From positions 124,001 to 188,000 of the forward strand of contig CAYPPG010000005.1 in NCBI GenBank assembly GCA_964412555.1: DNA of 64,000 nt, read 5' to 3'. Source of the DNA: CAYPPG01 sp964412555. Its GTDB lineage: Bacteria > Hinthialibacterota > Hinthialibacteria > Hinthialibacterales > Hinthialibacteraceae. This document shows positions 54,074 through 63,302 of this stretch, one piece after another; position 1 is the first letter of the stretch, and each line of letters opens with the position of its first letter. The notes beneath the pieces were generated by a model. It did no database searches. It saw only the letters and a list, made by a program, of their open reading frames with translations, and was not told the DNA's origin. The position numbers and the translations under genes were made by a program.

Positions 54074-54285
54074 AGTTACATTATTCTTTCAATTCTATAG
54101 GTTTACAGGTTTATGGAGTGTTATTTGTAACAAGACGCACTGATTTTCGTTCATCCTTATATATAACGTTGCGAAACGGAAAAATGTTCCATGAAATCCC
54201 AGAAATGATCAACAATTCTGATGAATCTCACTGCTTGTGTTATGGTTAAAAGTATTTCTTATGTTCCTAAAAGAGACTGAGAATC

Positions 54286-54516
54286 ATGAAAAGAGTCATT
54301 TATATCACTTCGGCAGTTGGTACCATCATAATCCTCCTTGGTGGATATTTTTTTGTCAAGGACTTCTTCTTTACAAACGCGTTGGAACATTTACCGCCAC
54401 CATTGATCAGCCGGGAAGAATCGGATTCCTTCGGGTGGAAAAACGATGATCCGGAGAGATGGAATGTCATTTATTTTGAACCGATTCAATTACAAGAAAT
54501 TGAAAAAGCCGGTTAA
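54286..54516 (+). CDS. small single-pass membrane protein, unknown
   Basis: Seventy-six residues: a membrane helix (about 4-24) followed by a short acidic, aromatic tail (SFGWKNDDPERWNVIYFEPIQ). Not recognised. The ribosome site is weak (GAGA). The consistent amphipathic layout supports it being a real small gene; the opposite-strand toxin gene ends 5 bp after it. Confidence 0.45.
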   Translation: MKRVIYITSAVGTIIILLGGYFFVKDFFFTNALEHLPPPLISREESDSFGWKNDDPERWNVIYFEPIQLQEIEKAG

Positions 54517-54521
54517 TGCAT

Positions 54522-54815
54522 TCATATGATCCTGTCTTTATAGTGATCCGGATCTCGATGAAGATTTGCTACTGCAGTGATGATAATTTCCGTTGGCTCA
54601 ATGATGTAGAGAAGAGCATACGGAAAACCTTTAAGAATACACCTTCTGGTTTGTTTGTCTATTTTTGTCCAGGCGTCCGGCATATATATTATTCGGTCAA
54701 TTGTTGCGGCTACTTCTTTGAAAAAACGAGTACCCAATCCTGGATTCAGGTGTTCGTAGTACCGTATTGCTTCATCCAGTTCATGATTCGCGGGAGAAAC
54801 CAGGCGAACTTTCAC
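54522..54815 (-). CDS. parE: ParE/RelE-family toxin
   Basis: RelE/ParE-superfamily toxin, 97 residues, with MKVRLVSPANHELDEAIRYYEHLNPGLGTRFFKEVAATIDRI and a C-terminal RILKGFPYALLYIIEPTEIIITAVANLHRDP-like ending (YALLY...IIITAVAN.HR), diagnostic of ParE. The start is GTG, overlapping the antitoxin stop by four bases. It would poison gyrase or translation unless neutralised. Confidence 0.85.
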   Translation of the reverse strand: MKVRLVSPANHELDEAIRYYEHLNPGLGTRFFKEVAATIDRIIYMPDAWTKIDKQTRRCILKGFPYALLYIIEPTEIIITAVANLHRDPDHYKDRII

Positions 54816-55027
54816 CGGTCGTACCTCTTCTTGATTTCATCCCAATCTTGGGATTCAAGTTGCCCTTGTTTGTATGCCTCATATCGTGATTCGGATTCCG
54901 TTATCCATTTCTGTTCGATATCCGGATCGATCTTGTCGAGGCTGTGCAAAATTGCCTCAACCAATTGAATTCGTTCTATCGGTTTGAGAGCAATGGCTTT
55001 TTCTTTTATTTGTTCTAATGTTTCCAT
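54812..55027 (-). CDS. addiction-module antitoxin (PF09720-type)
   Basis: Seventy-one residues from the ATG at 55027, preceded by GGGAG at 8 bp. Sequence METLEQIKEKAIALKPIERIQLVEAILHSLDKIDPDIEQKW...SRYEAYKQG matches the 'unstable antitoxin' addiction-module family that pairs with ParE. First gene of the pair. Confidence 0.85.
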   Translation of the reverse strand: METLEQIKEKAIALKPIERIQLVEAILHSLDKIDPDIEQKWITESESRYEAYKQGQLESQDWDEIKKRYDR

Positions 55028-55124
55028 TCTTTCACTCCCGAGCCGGTCTATTGTTGAGGATAATTGACCGGAAGGTAAGAACAAGTGATCCCATTTTTGA
55101 TTTTAAATGTTTAAAGCAAGCGCT

Positions 55125-55156
55125 CAAGGGCTGACCGCTTCGCGGTCTTGCCCTTG
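55125..55156. repeat. GC-rich hairpin upstream of toxin-antitoxin pair
   Basis: CAAGGGC-tg-ACCGC-ttc-GCGGT-ctt-GCCCTTG, a 7-bp and a 5-bp stem stacked around a three-base loop. It lies in the 185-bp interval between the divergent antitoxin and ABC-ATPase genes. Related in style to the other palindromic repeats. A possible promoter for the ATPase is TTGTGA-17-TAAATT at about 55191-55219. Confidence 0.55.
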
Positions 55157-55269
55157 CCGCTCATCATGCTGCGTTGCGATGGGAAAGAGATTGTGAAACT
55201 GTTTCCTCGCGACTAAATTGGAGTATAGTATACAACGCTTACATTCTGTCATGAGGGGAGTTTTTACCC

Positions 55270-56028
55270 TTGTCTTGTTTGATTGAAGTCGATCATTTGT
55301 CCTTTCAATACCCGGATCAGCACAAGGCGTTGCTGGATATTTCTCTGCATGTCAAGCATGGAGAGCGGGTGGGGTTGGTGGGGCCAAACGGGGCAGGGAA
55401 GACAACTTTCTTTATGGTTCTGTCGGGGGTCATCGATTCTTTTGTAGGTTCTCTTCATGTTGCCGGATGCGATCTTTCGACAGGAAAAGGGCGCAAAGAA
55501 GTGCATCGGAAATTGGGAATTGTTTTTCAAAATACCGATGATCAGATTTTCAATGCCAGTGTTTTTGAAGACATCGCGTTCGGTCCACTCAATATGGGTT
55601 GTGCGGCGGAAGAAGTGACACGCCGTGTCGATGAAGCGATGGCACAAGTCGGCTTGGGGGAAGAATTCAAAGATCGACTACCGTTCCATCTATCCGGCGG
55701 AGAGAAACGGCGGGTTTCGATTGCAGGCATTTTAGCCATGGATCCGCAAGTATTATTACTTGACGAGCCTTCCAGCGACCTTGACCCACGGGGGAGGCGC
55801 GAATTGGTGCAGATTTTAGATGGATTTACACTTACACGGATCATTTCCAGCCACAATCTTGAATTTGTGTTGGAAACTTGCGATCGGGTTGTCATTTTCG
55901 ACGAAGGCCGATTGGTAGCCGATGGACCGGCGGAGATCATTCTAAGTGATGAGAAATTGATGTTGGAACATGGGTTGGAAGTTCCGTTCAGCCTTCGGCT
56001 GAATCGGAACTATGAATCGCATGGATGA
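55270..56028 (+). CDS. CbiO-like ABC transporter ATP-binding protein (orphan)
   Basis: ATP-binding subunit of a cobalt/nickel or ECF-type transporter, 252 residues. Walker A GPNGAGKTT is at 38-46 (K44), the Q-loop is FQNTDDQIF, the signature LSGGEKRR is at 141-148, and Walker B LLLDEPSSDLDP includes D165-E166. The 'NTDDQIFNASVFEDIAFGP' segment is the hallmark of the CbiO/EcfA group. The start is TTG with a strong GAGGGGAG 9 bp upstream. No permease or substrate-binding gene is adjacent, so its partner must be elsewhere. Confidence 0.85.
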   Translation: MSCLIEVDHLSFQYPDQHKALLDISLHVKHGERVGLVGPNGAGKTTFFMVLSGVIDSFVGSLHVAGCDLSTGKGRKEVHRKLGIVFQNTDDQIFNASVFEDIAFGPLNMGCAAEEVTRRVDEAMAQVGLGEEFKDRLPFHLSGGEKRRVSIAGILAMDPQVLLLDEPSSDLDPRGRRELVQILDGFTLTRIISSHNLEFVLETCDRVVIFDEGRLVADGPAEIILSDEKLMLEHGLEVPFSLRLNRNYESHG

Positions 56029-56059
56029 TTTATTTCAACATTGCTGAAACGTAAGCGAT

Positions 56060-57157
56060 TTATTGATTGATCTGTAAATCTTGAGGATTGATTTTAATGG
56101 ATTGTTTTGGGGAATGTTTCTTTTTCCACTCTTCTTCGCTCATTACGATTTCAATATTCGCGTCTTCTTTTAATTGTTTGAAATAATTTTGAAGCGCTTC
56201 GTACTCTTTCCGTTGCGTGAGAGATTGCTTAAGTTGGCCTTTAACATTTTCCAATGGGACGATGCCTTCTTCTTTGTGCTCCAAAACTTTGATCAAATGA
56301 TAGCCAATAGGGGTTAATACGATGTCGCTCATCGTTCCTTCTTCGGTGGAAAATACTGCATTGTCAAATTTTTCCGGGATCCCTTGTTGCCCTTTGGCGA
56401 GGGTTCCTAAATTCCCGTTATTTTTTGCTGAAGGAGCATGTTCAGAGTACTGTTTGGCCGCTTCTTCAAAAGTAATTTCATCATTGTCGATTTGGGAACG
56501 AATCGATTCCAATTTATCTTTAATGGCATTTTTCTCTTTTTCGGAAGCGTCATCCGGCACTTCGAGAAATATTTGACTGACTTGTGCCGATTCCGGTTGT
56601 TGAAAGACATTCGGATTCTCGTCGTAGAATGTTTTCATTTCCTCATCGGTTGGTTCTTTGACTTCTTGGACTCCCTTGTCCAGTACTTTTTGATAAAGAA
56701 TGTTTTCAATCAATTGTTTATTTTGACGAAGGTCTTCTTCGGTCAGTCCTTTGGACTTCAGCCAAAATTCATATTTGTCGTTGGAAGGGAACTGGTCCTT
56801 GAAATTAGCGATATAACGGTCGATATCTTGTTTTTCAACTTTGATATCCTTCTCCATGGCTTCTTTTTTCAGCAAAGCCATATGGATTGCCCCTTCAAGG
56901 CCTTGTTGATAAAAAGCAATATTTTTATTTTGAATCTGTGCTTGTGAGATTTGCCCTTGAGACCGATTGACGATATTGTTGATTTGTTCCAATACCATTT
57001 CTTCGGTGACATCGATACCGCCAACTTTCGCAACTACTGTCTTTTCCTCTGCAGCAGGACTTTTTTCTTCTTCGGCGGAAAGAACAGTTGCGGATCCGGG
57101 GCCGAAGAAAACCATTGTAATGACAATGATGTTCATTAGGCGAAGGCAATGTTTCAT
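56060..57157 (-). CDS. exported SurA/PrsA-like peptidyl-prolyl isomerase
   Basis: Periplasmic foldase, 365 residues. The start at 57157 has AAGGAG 7 bp upstream and a signal peptide (about 1-28). A SurA-N-type helical chaperone region (about 40-170) precedes a parvulin domain (about 185-295; QVSQIFLEVPDDASEKEKNAIKDKLESIRSQI, NNGNLGTLAKGQ, FSTEEGTMSDIVLTPIGYHLIKVLEHK). It probably assists folding of exported or outer-membrane proteins, which are abundant here. It converges with the CbiO-like gene, 31 bp apart. Confidence 0.88.
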   Translation of the reverse strand: MKHCLRLMNIIVITMVFFGPGSATVLSAEEEKSPAAEEKTVVAKVGGIDVTEEMVLEQINNIVNRSQGQISQAQIQNKNIAFYQQGLEGAIHMALLKKEAMEKDIKVEKQDIDRYIANFKDQFPSNDKYEFWLKSKGLTEEDLRQNKQLIENILYQKVLDKGVQEVKEPTDEEMKTFYDENPNVFQQPESAQVSQIFLEVPDDASEKEKNAIKDKLESIRSQIDNDEITFEEAAKQYSEHAPSAKNNGNLGTLAKGQQGIPEKFDNAVFSTEEGTMSDIVLTPIGYHLIKVLEHKEEGIVPLENVKGQLKQSLTQRKEYEALQNYFKQLKEDANIEIVMSEEEWKKKHSPKQSIKINPQDLQINQ

Positions 57158-57347
57158 AAGATTTCTCCTTGTTTTTTTATATGTTGGCACCAGCACCGCT
57201 TTGTGAATCACGAGAGTAAGAGAGGAAACACAAGAAGAGACACCTGGTGAGATTTATTGAACACAAGCTAATGGGAGAAGGGAACACTGTCAAGGAACGT
57301 TCCATTCAATGAAACGCGAATGAGAAAAGTCTATCGGTTATCCTTGA

Positions 57348-58307
57348 TTATTGATGAAACCAGTGTTGCACAGGAGTTTCGTTGAAGGAGTGCCAATTTG
57401 TACCATTCCATTCCCAAAGATCCTCGAGATAGATGGCTTCATACGTGTTCGGATCTACTATAAGTTCTCCTCCGAATAGGACGACAACATCACGGCTCGC
57501 ATCGAATCCCATCGCAAAAAAACCACGGTCGGGATGATCGGGAACATTCGGCGGAGAGAGTTGAGACCAATTCTCACCGTTCCAAATCCATGTTTGTTGT
57601 TCTTTCCCATAAAGAAGGCAATTTTCACGAGCGGCGTCATAAACCATATTGAAATCGCCAAATTCATAGGTTGGAGCCGAGGCAGGATTCTTATTGATCC
57701 AACTTTGATTTTTCCAGACCCATGTTTCTTTTCCGTCAAACCAGACTCCTTCTTCCCTCGCTTCATCGTACACGAAAGCTACGTCGACGGCCGCGGGCGG
57801 TGAAGGAGAAATCTCTTGCTGAATCCATTCATCATTCTCTAAGAAATAAGTAGTACCGGGAGGGGGGCTGGCTTGAAAAGGAGCCGCCGCATAGAACATG
57901 ACAAACGTTCCCAGTCCTGGATCAAATATAATTTCCGGATCCCCGCCAATGATATCCGATTGAACCGGGTCGGCGATTTTCTCCCATGAACTGCCATCAA
58001 ATGCATACGTCGCTTGTTGGTCGAGGACTCCACCGACTACCACGAGATGTTGATTGTTCGGATCATAAGCGGCAGTAGTATGTGTGATCCCTGCCGGTAG
58101 ATCGGGTAATTGATTCCACCCATCAGCCGTGAGCGCCCAGGCTGTTGACAGAGGTTGCCAGTCTTCCGGTCCCCACCCTCCAATAGTAATTAGGGATTGC
58201 ATCGGTGGAAAATAAAATAAACCTCCATCGATTTGTTGAGTGGGTTGTGCGCCAACAATCGCCACTGACACAAAAAAAATACAAATGATAAGTGCATTGG
58301 ATTTCAT
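57348..58307 (-). CDS. secreted kelch-like beta-propeller protein
   Basis: Exported protein of 319 residues. The start at 58307 has GGAGG 6-7 bp upstream and a signal peptide (about 1-20, AQPTQQ after it). The body is a run of six repeats of the kelch/galactose-oxidase type with recurring '.WE/.W.....P......VYDxxR...llFGG' and 'tWxWnGxnW' patterns. Probably a carbohydrate- or protein-binding propeller; function unknown. The gene is divergent from the one at 58512. Confidence 0.72.
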   Translation of the reverse strand: MKSNALIICIFFVSVAIVGAQPTQQIDGGLFYFPPMQSLITIGGWGPEDWQPLSTAWALTADGWNQLPDLPAGITHTTAAYDPNNQHLVVVGGVLDQQATYAFDGSSWEKIADPVQSDIIGGDPEIIFDPGLGTFVMFYAAAPFQASPPPGTTYFLENDEWIQQEISPSPPAAVDVAFVYDEAREEGVWFDGKETWVWKNQSWINKNPASAPTYEFGDFNMVYDAARENCLLYGKEQQTWIWNGENWSQLSPPNVPDHPDRGFFAMGFDASRDVVVLFGGELIVDPNTYEAIYLEDLWEWNGTNWHSFNETPVQHWFHQ

Positions 58308-58511
58308 ATGGTCCCTCCATTTGTTCTTCAAAACTGGTGTATACAAAAGTACTCGTTTATAAAATAATAGCATTACTTTTTTTGGATGTGCAGGATCATG
58401 AAATCGAATAATCGATTTATAGATGCTCAAATTTGATGTTTGTGTCTTTGGCAGTGCATATATACTATGGGAGGGCAAATCGCCCAATTTTATTCGTTGT
58501 GGAGGTTCAGG

Positions 58512-59321
58512 GTGATTCGCTACTATGAAAAATACCCTAATTGGAAGTTCTTGTTCGTGACGGTCGTGTTATGCATCTTGATTTCCCCTCACTATGTCTT
58601 GGCAGAACCTACTGATGTCATTGTGCGAGTCGTTTCGCAGGATGCCAAGGTTATCGGTTCCGGTGTAGGGGGAGTCTTGATCATGATCCGAGATTATGCC
58701 ACTGGAGAAATCCTCGCCGAAGGAAAACATATGGGGGGAACCGGTGATACAGAACGGATAATGAGGCGGCCCCATGTTCGTGGGGAGAGTCCCTATGTCG
58801 GGGAAAATACTGCTTGTTTTCAAACAACACTTGATCTCGAAAAACCTACACAAGTCGAAATTACGGCAGAAGGTCCCTTGGCGTATCCTCAAGCGAAGCA
58901 AAAAGCTTCGATGACGACACTTCTTCTTCCCGGTCAAGATATTGGGGAAGAAGGAATCGTCATGATGCTTCACGGTTTCATTGTCGATATCATGAATCCT
59001 GAATCTGTCGCTGCGCAAAAAGAGCGATCCGATTTTACGGTGCGGGCTTCCGTGAGAATGATGTGCGGGTGCCCTACGGAACCAGGTGGATTATGGGACA
59101 GTAATTCCTATAAAATTACAGCACAGCTGATCCATAACGAAAAGATCATACAATCCGAACCCTTAACATTTTCAGGGAAGACAAATATCTATCTCGGGAA
59201 ATTGCGGGCGCCGAAATTGAATGGAAAAGAAAAAGACAGCGTTGAACTGAGGATTCTGGTTTCCGATCCGGAAACAGCGAATTTCGGAATGGATCAAACC
59301 ACCTTGATGATTGTTCCATGA
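58512..59321 (+). CDS. conserved secreted protein of unknown function
   Basis: About 269 residues from the GTG at 58512, chosen for GGAGG 6 bp upstream; a longer frame to 58440 lacks one. A signal peptide ends near VLAEP. The mature protein is all-beta in appearance; the segment FTVRASVRMMCGCPTEPGGLWDSNSYKITAQLI, with a CxC motif, is shared by conserved hypothetical proteins in diverse Gram-negative bacteria as far as I recognise. No domain could be named. Confidence 0.6.
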   Translation: MIRYYEKYPNWKFLFVTVVLCILISPHYVLAEPTDVIVRVVSQDAKVIGSGVGGVLIMIRDYATGEILAEGKHMGGTGDTERIMRRPHVRGESPYVGENTACFQTTLDLEKPTQVEITAEGPLAYPQAKQKASMTTLLLPGQDIGEEGIVMMLHGFIVDIMNPESVAAQKERSDFTVRASVRMMCGCPTEPGGLWDSNSYKITAQLIHNEKIIQSEPLTFSGKTNIYLGKLRAPKLNGKEKDSVELRILVSDPETANFGMDQTTLMIVP

Positions 59322-59335
59322 CAAAGGTGGATATT

Positions 59336-59962
59336 TTATTTTGCTTTTCGGGATGTCTTCTTCCCGGTTTCTTTCGGTAAGTAATTCCGCCGGATGTATT
59401 GGCTGTACACAGCGCCGATGGGATTATGAGCAAGCACACGATCTTTTACAATCAGAGTGGTCACCGGCGCTTTCGACACCATCCCGAATATCGCATCATG
59501 CCCGACACACAATCCGCATAAAATATTGAGTTCCGTGCCTGCTTGATTCAAGAGTTCCGCTTGTCCTGCAGGATTGCAAGTGTATTCCGTATCGTCCGGA
59601 TCGATTTGCTCCAAGCCGAATCGCTTTTTGTCCATAGCCCCAATCTTGCAACAGACGGAGATCACGTTGAATTCCTTCGCGAGTATTTTGGCGATAATTT
59701 TGGCTTCTTCCGCCAATCCGACACAAAAAGCCAAGCCGACCTTTTTGCATCCCAATTCTTTGGCAAAGAGGACGATTTCTCGAAGGCGGGGTTCTTGGCA
59801 ATAATATTTTGCCTCAATAGAAGCGGCGGCATGATGAATTCGTGCAATCTCTTCGGACTGATACAATTCAACATGCTGGTCGCCAAGCCTAAAGCAATCT
59901 TTTCCATTTTTGCATTCGTACGTTTCGCAAAAAGCACAACGGGGTTTTATTTTTTTTGCCAT
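59336..59962 (-). CDS. DUF1847-like cysteine-rich metal-binding protein
   Basis: Cytoplasmic protein of 208 residues. An N-terminal cysteine cluster C9-x2-C12-x4-C17-x5-C23 looks like a metal site, and further cysteines occur in LAFCVGLAEE, VCCKIGAMDKK, YTCNPAGQAELLN and CGLCVGHDAIF. This pattern and length match DUF1847, a family of unknown function often encoded in anaerobes. AGGAA precedes the ATG. It converges with the secreted-protein gene at 58512 (15 bp apart). Confidence 0.78.
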   Translation of the reverse strand: MAKKIKPRCAFCETYECKNGKDCFRLGDQHVELYQSEEIARIHHAAASIEAKYYCQEPRLREIVLFAKELGCKKVGLAFCVGLAEEAKIIAKILAKEFNVISVCCKIGAMDKKRFGLEQIDPDDTEYTCNPAGQAELLNQAGTELNILCGLCVGHDAIFGMVSKAPVTTLIVKDRVLAHNPIGAVYSQYIRRNYLPKETGKKTSRKAK

Positions 59963-60115
59963 GATGATTTCCTGGTAAAATAGGGATTAGAGTTCCTTAC
60001 AAAAAATCATACTGCCTCATGAACTTTTTTGAAATATTTTCAAACGGTATGGATATTCATACATCAAAAGGGAAAAAACAAATCCCTATCTAATTGGAAA
60101 GGAAGGAAGATTTCC

Positions 60116-61651
60116 ATGAAAAAAGGACTTTTAGGCTTGTTGCTTTGTATTTTTGTTCCCATAACAAGTGGGGGCAAAGAAGTGATTGAAGGGCCGATTC
60201 CGGCAGTTTCTTATCCAAGTTCGATTTATGGTCTACGGCTTATCCTCGATCCGCCGGTCCCGAATCCGTTCGATGCAAGACTTGTTGTCGAACCCGAAAA
60301 ACCTCAACCGGAAGATGAAATATCCATTTATGTTGAAGGCCAATTTCCGACTCCCGGCTATGAAATCGAATCGGTTGCTTTGAATATTATGGAAAGTTAT
60401 CCGGAACAATTGGAAGCCGTCATTCAAGTTCGAGAACTCGATGGTATGTGGGCACAGGTCGTCACCCCCTTTCGTGAACTGGTCGGAACCGCCAAAATCA
60501 GCGAGGGGATTCATCCGTTAACCGGTATCATCAATGGCGTGCAATTCTATCGAGGCGAATTTCTGGTCGGTGATGCGCCGGTCAATGAAACTGCTGTTTA
60601 TAATGCAAAATTCGTCTTTGAGCCGGAAAACCCGAATCCGGGCGAAAAATTTTCCGTATTCATCGAAGGTGAATTCCCAACCCCAGGTTACGAAATCGTT
60701 GAAAAAAGTGTGAATATTCTGGAATCATATCCGGAACAACTGAGCATTCAGATTAAGATCAAGGAACCGGAAGGCCCTCAATTGCAGGTGATTACTCCAT
60801 TTCGTGAATTGGTAGGCACCGCATCCGTGAGTGAAGGAGTGCATCCGGTGATTGGATTCATCAACAATGAACCGGTCATGAAAGACCTATTGACCGTGGG
60901 CGATCCTCGCCAGAATGATGTGACGATCTCAGCCGTTGTGTATAACGCCAAGATCGTGGTAGAACCGGAAAATCCGCAAGTGGGAGAACGTTTTTCCGTC
61001 TATGTCGAAGGCGACTTTCCCACCCCCGGCTACACCTTCACCATGAAAGAACTATTGACATCGGATTCCATTCCGGAACATCTAGCCGTAAATCTCGAGA
61101 TCGCCGAACCGACCGAACCGCAGCCGGAAGTGATTACTCCGTTTCGCGAATTCATCGGAACGGAAGTGCTGGCGGAAGGAGTGCATCCGTTGTATGGAAC
61201 CATCAACGGCGAACGATTCCATAACAGTGTGCTGGTGGTTGGCGATCCCGCATCCGTTACGCTGATCCATTTCACCCGAAGCGGCGGCATTGCCGGTTTT
61301 GATCAAAAAATGACAATCTATAACTCGGGCATCGCCAAGATTGAAGATCAAACAGCGAGTTCAAACCAAACAAATACCTTCCCCCTTCCGGAAGACACGT
61401 TTGATTCTGTACAGCGAAAAATGGAAGCAATCGATTTCAATGCACTGGAACCATTGTATGCACTGGAAACTCCTATAGCCGATGGATTTCAGTATTCCTT
61501 GTCCTATCAGGATTCAAAAACGGTCATGGTCAGCCAAGGCGCAGAAATCCCGGCTGCCCTTGAAGAAGCCATACAAATTCTGGAACCGTTTTTTATTCCG
61601 GTAAACAACGGAGACGATGAAACCCCTGTTCAGAAGTGGCTTCTGTTTTGA
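60116..61651 (+). CDS. secreted protein with three tandem ~110-residue repeats and emfourin-like C-terminal domain
   Basis: Exported protein, 511 residues, from the ATG at 60116 (GGAAGGAAG upstream; signal peptide about 1-20). Residues about 52-153, 160-263 and 274-377 are three repeats, each with EPENP..GE.FSV..EG.FPTPGY, ESYPEQL and TPFRELVGTA..EGVHP. Residues about 381-500 (VTLIHFTRSGGIAGFDQKM ... DGFQYSLSYQDSKTVMVSQGAEIPAALEEAIQIL) resemble the emfourin inhibitors of M4 metalloproteases; this is a motif-level resemblance, not proven. The gene is monocistronic with a perfect terminator. The repeat unit was not recognised. Confidence 0.6.
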   Translation: MKKGLLGLLLCIFVPITSGGKEVIEGPIPAVSYPSSIYGLRLILDPPVPNPFDARLVVEPEKPQPEDEISIYVEGQFPTPGYEIESVALNIMESYPEQLEAVIQVRELDGMWAQVVTPFRELVGTAKISEGIHPLTGIINGVQFYRGEFLVGDAPVNETAVYNAKFVFEPENPNPGEKFSVFIEGEFPTPGYEIVEKSVNILESYPEQLSIQIKIKEPEGPQLQVITPFRELVGTASVSEGVHPVIGFINNEPVMKDLLTVGDPRQNDVTISAVVYNAKIVVEPENPQVGERFSVYVEGDFPTPGYTFTMKELLTSDSIPEHLAVNLEIAEPTEPQPEVITPFREFIGTEVLAEGVHPLYGTINGERFHNSVLVVGDPASVTLIHFTRSGGIAGFDQKMTIYNSGIAKIEDQTASSNQTNTFPLPEDTFDSVQRKMEAIDFNALEPLYALETPIADGFQYSLSYQDSKTVMVSQGAEIPAALEEAIQILEPFFIPVNNGDDETPVQKWLLF

Positions 61652-61687
61652 TGCATGAATTCATTCTCGTTCTCAATGGTTACCAAA

Positions 61688-61725
61688 GAGGAGTGGCTGA
61701 AACAGCCACTCCTCAATTGTTTTAT
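61688..61725 (+). terminator. rho-independent terminator after repeat-protein gene
   Basis: Perfect 12-bp stem GAGGAGTGGCTG (61688-61699) / CAGCCACTCCTC (61703-61714) with loop AAA, followed by AATTGTTTTATT. It lies between the repeat-protein gene and the sulfatase gene. Confidence 0.88.
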
Positions 61726-61779
61726 TGCACTCTATAATAGTGTGTCTTTTTTATTGCTTGAATCCAAAATAGGTGAAAT

Positions 61780-63120
61780 ATGAAAATCAAACGTAGACAA
61801 TTCATTCAAACGCTCGGGGTTGGTAGCGTAGGAGGATTCTGTGCGAAAAAAGTGCAGGGAATGATCCATGAGAATTCGAGAAGGCCGCCCAATATCATCA
61901 TCATCCTCGCCGATGATTTAGGCTACGGTGACCTTTCCTGTTACGGCAATACAAAAATCCATACTCCTCATTTGGATGCGCTAGCCGCCGGGGGAGTGCG
62001 TTTCACCGATTTTCATTCCAGCTGCTCAGTCTGCAGCCCGACTCGCGCCGGCTTGATGACGGGGAAATACCAACAGCGGGTAGGGATTCCGGGTGTGTTG
62101 ACGGTTGCGAGACATCGCAAGGAAGGATTGTCTCCGGATGAAATCACGATCCCGCGAGTGTTTCATGAGGCCGGTTACAAAACGGCAATGTACGGGAAAT
62201 GGCATCTCGGATATTTGCCAAAATTCAACCCGGTTCAACACGGATTCGATGATTTTCGCGGGTATCTGAGCGGGAATGTCGATTACATTTCGCATATTGA
62301 TCAGGCCGGTGTGTATGACTGGTGGCATAACCTGGAATCCGTGAAAGAGGAAGGGTATACCACTCATTTAATCACGAAACACGCGGTCCAATTTATTGAG
62401 GAGAATCATGATCAACCATTTTGCCTGTATGTCGCTCATGAAGCCCCCCATTATCCGTACCAAGGGCCGGAAGATCCGGCGGACCGGACTGTCGGCGGAG
62501 ACTTTCCTAACCATGGCAGCCGCAAGGATGTCGAAAATGCCTATAAAACTATGGTGGAGGAAATGGATAAAGGTGTCGGCGAAATTCTGCAAAAAATCAG
62601 AGAATTGGATCTTGAAGAAGATACCTTTATCTTCTTCTTTTCCGACAATGGGGCAACCAAAGCGGGATCGAACGGAAAATTGAGAGGATACAAAGGGAGT
62701 TTGTGGGAAGGCGGACATCGGGTTCCTGCTATCGCTTATTGGCCTGGTGTCATCCCGCCCGGCCAGATTTGCGGCGAACCGGCAATTAGCCTCGATATTT
62801 TCCCAACAATTCTTTCCGCTGCAAAGGTGCAATCCCCACCGAATCTGAAACTCGACGGAGTGGATCTCTTTCCTCATTTGCAAAAGGAGAAACCAATTCC
62901 TGAGCGGACGTTATTTTGGGCATTTCGAAATCAAAAAGCGGTACGCAAGGGAGATTGGAAACTTGTTGTTACACAGACCCAAAAAGAAGAACAAATAGAG
63001 TTGTTTCATTTGGATCAAGATATTTCGGAAAAAAACAATCTAGTGAACGAAGAAAGAGAATTGACGGATTCTTTGCTGAAATTACTTAGAAGTTATTCCT
63101 ACGAATTGCAGTGTAAATAA
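61780..63120 (+). CDS. exported type I sulfatase
   Basis: Arylsulfatase-family enzyme, 446 residues. A twin-arginine-like signal (MKIKRRQFIQTLGVGSVGGF) is followed by the sulfatase fold (about 37-440). The metal site LADDLGYGD and the formylglycine motif C85-S-P-T-R89 are intact; Cys85 must be oxidised by a formylglycine-generating enzyme, which is not in the window. YGKWHLG and HEAPHYPYQGP add the sulfate-pocket Lys/His residues. It removes sulfate esters from polysaccharide or glycosaminoglycan-like substrates, consistent with the other carbohydrate enzymes here. Confidence 0.92.
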   Translation: MKIKRRQFIQTLGVGSVGGFCAKKVQGMIHENSRRPPNIIIILADDLGYGDLSCYGNTKIHTPHLDALAAGGVRFTDFHSSCSVCSPTRAGLMTGKYQQRVGIPGVLTVARHRKEGLSPDEITIPRVFHEAGYKTAMYGKWHLGYLPKFNPVQHGFDDFRGYLSGNVDYISHIDQAGVYDWWHNLESVKEEGYTTHLITKHAVQFIEENHDQPFCLYVAHEAPHYPYQGPEDPADRTVGGDFPNHGSRKDVENAYKTMVEEMDKGVGEILQKIRELDLEEDTFIFFFSDNGATKAGSNGKLRGYKGSLWEGGHRVPAIAYWPGVIPPGQICGEPAISLDIFPTILSAAKVQSPPNLKLDGVDLFPHLQKEKPIPERTLFWAFRNQKAVRKGDWKLVVTQTQKEEQIELFHLDQDISEKNNLVNEERELTDSLLKLLRSYSYELQCK

Positions 63121-63302
63121 ATTTTACTACCCTCTTTATACCGCTTTTCCTATACAAAAATTTTGATGTCATTGGAATGGGAGTTACCATGACTTTCGCA
63201 TAAAATTAGGTTAATGTAATCGAATAATCAATATTGTTTGATGCATAGATTTCCTTATTGCAAGCATCACAAGAATCATATTAAAAGACAAGGGGACAGA
63301 AA

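Noticed and set aside
54516..54968. Plus-strand frame of 150 codons opposite the ParE-like pair
   Set aside because: It is antisense to two overlapping, recognisable toxin-antitoxin genes and has no known motifs.
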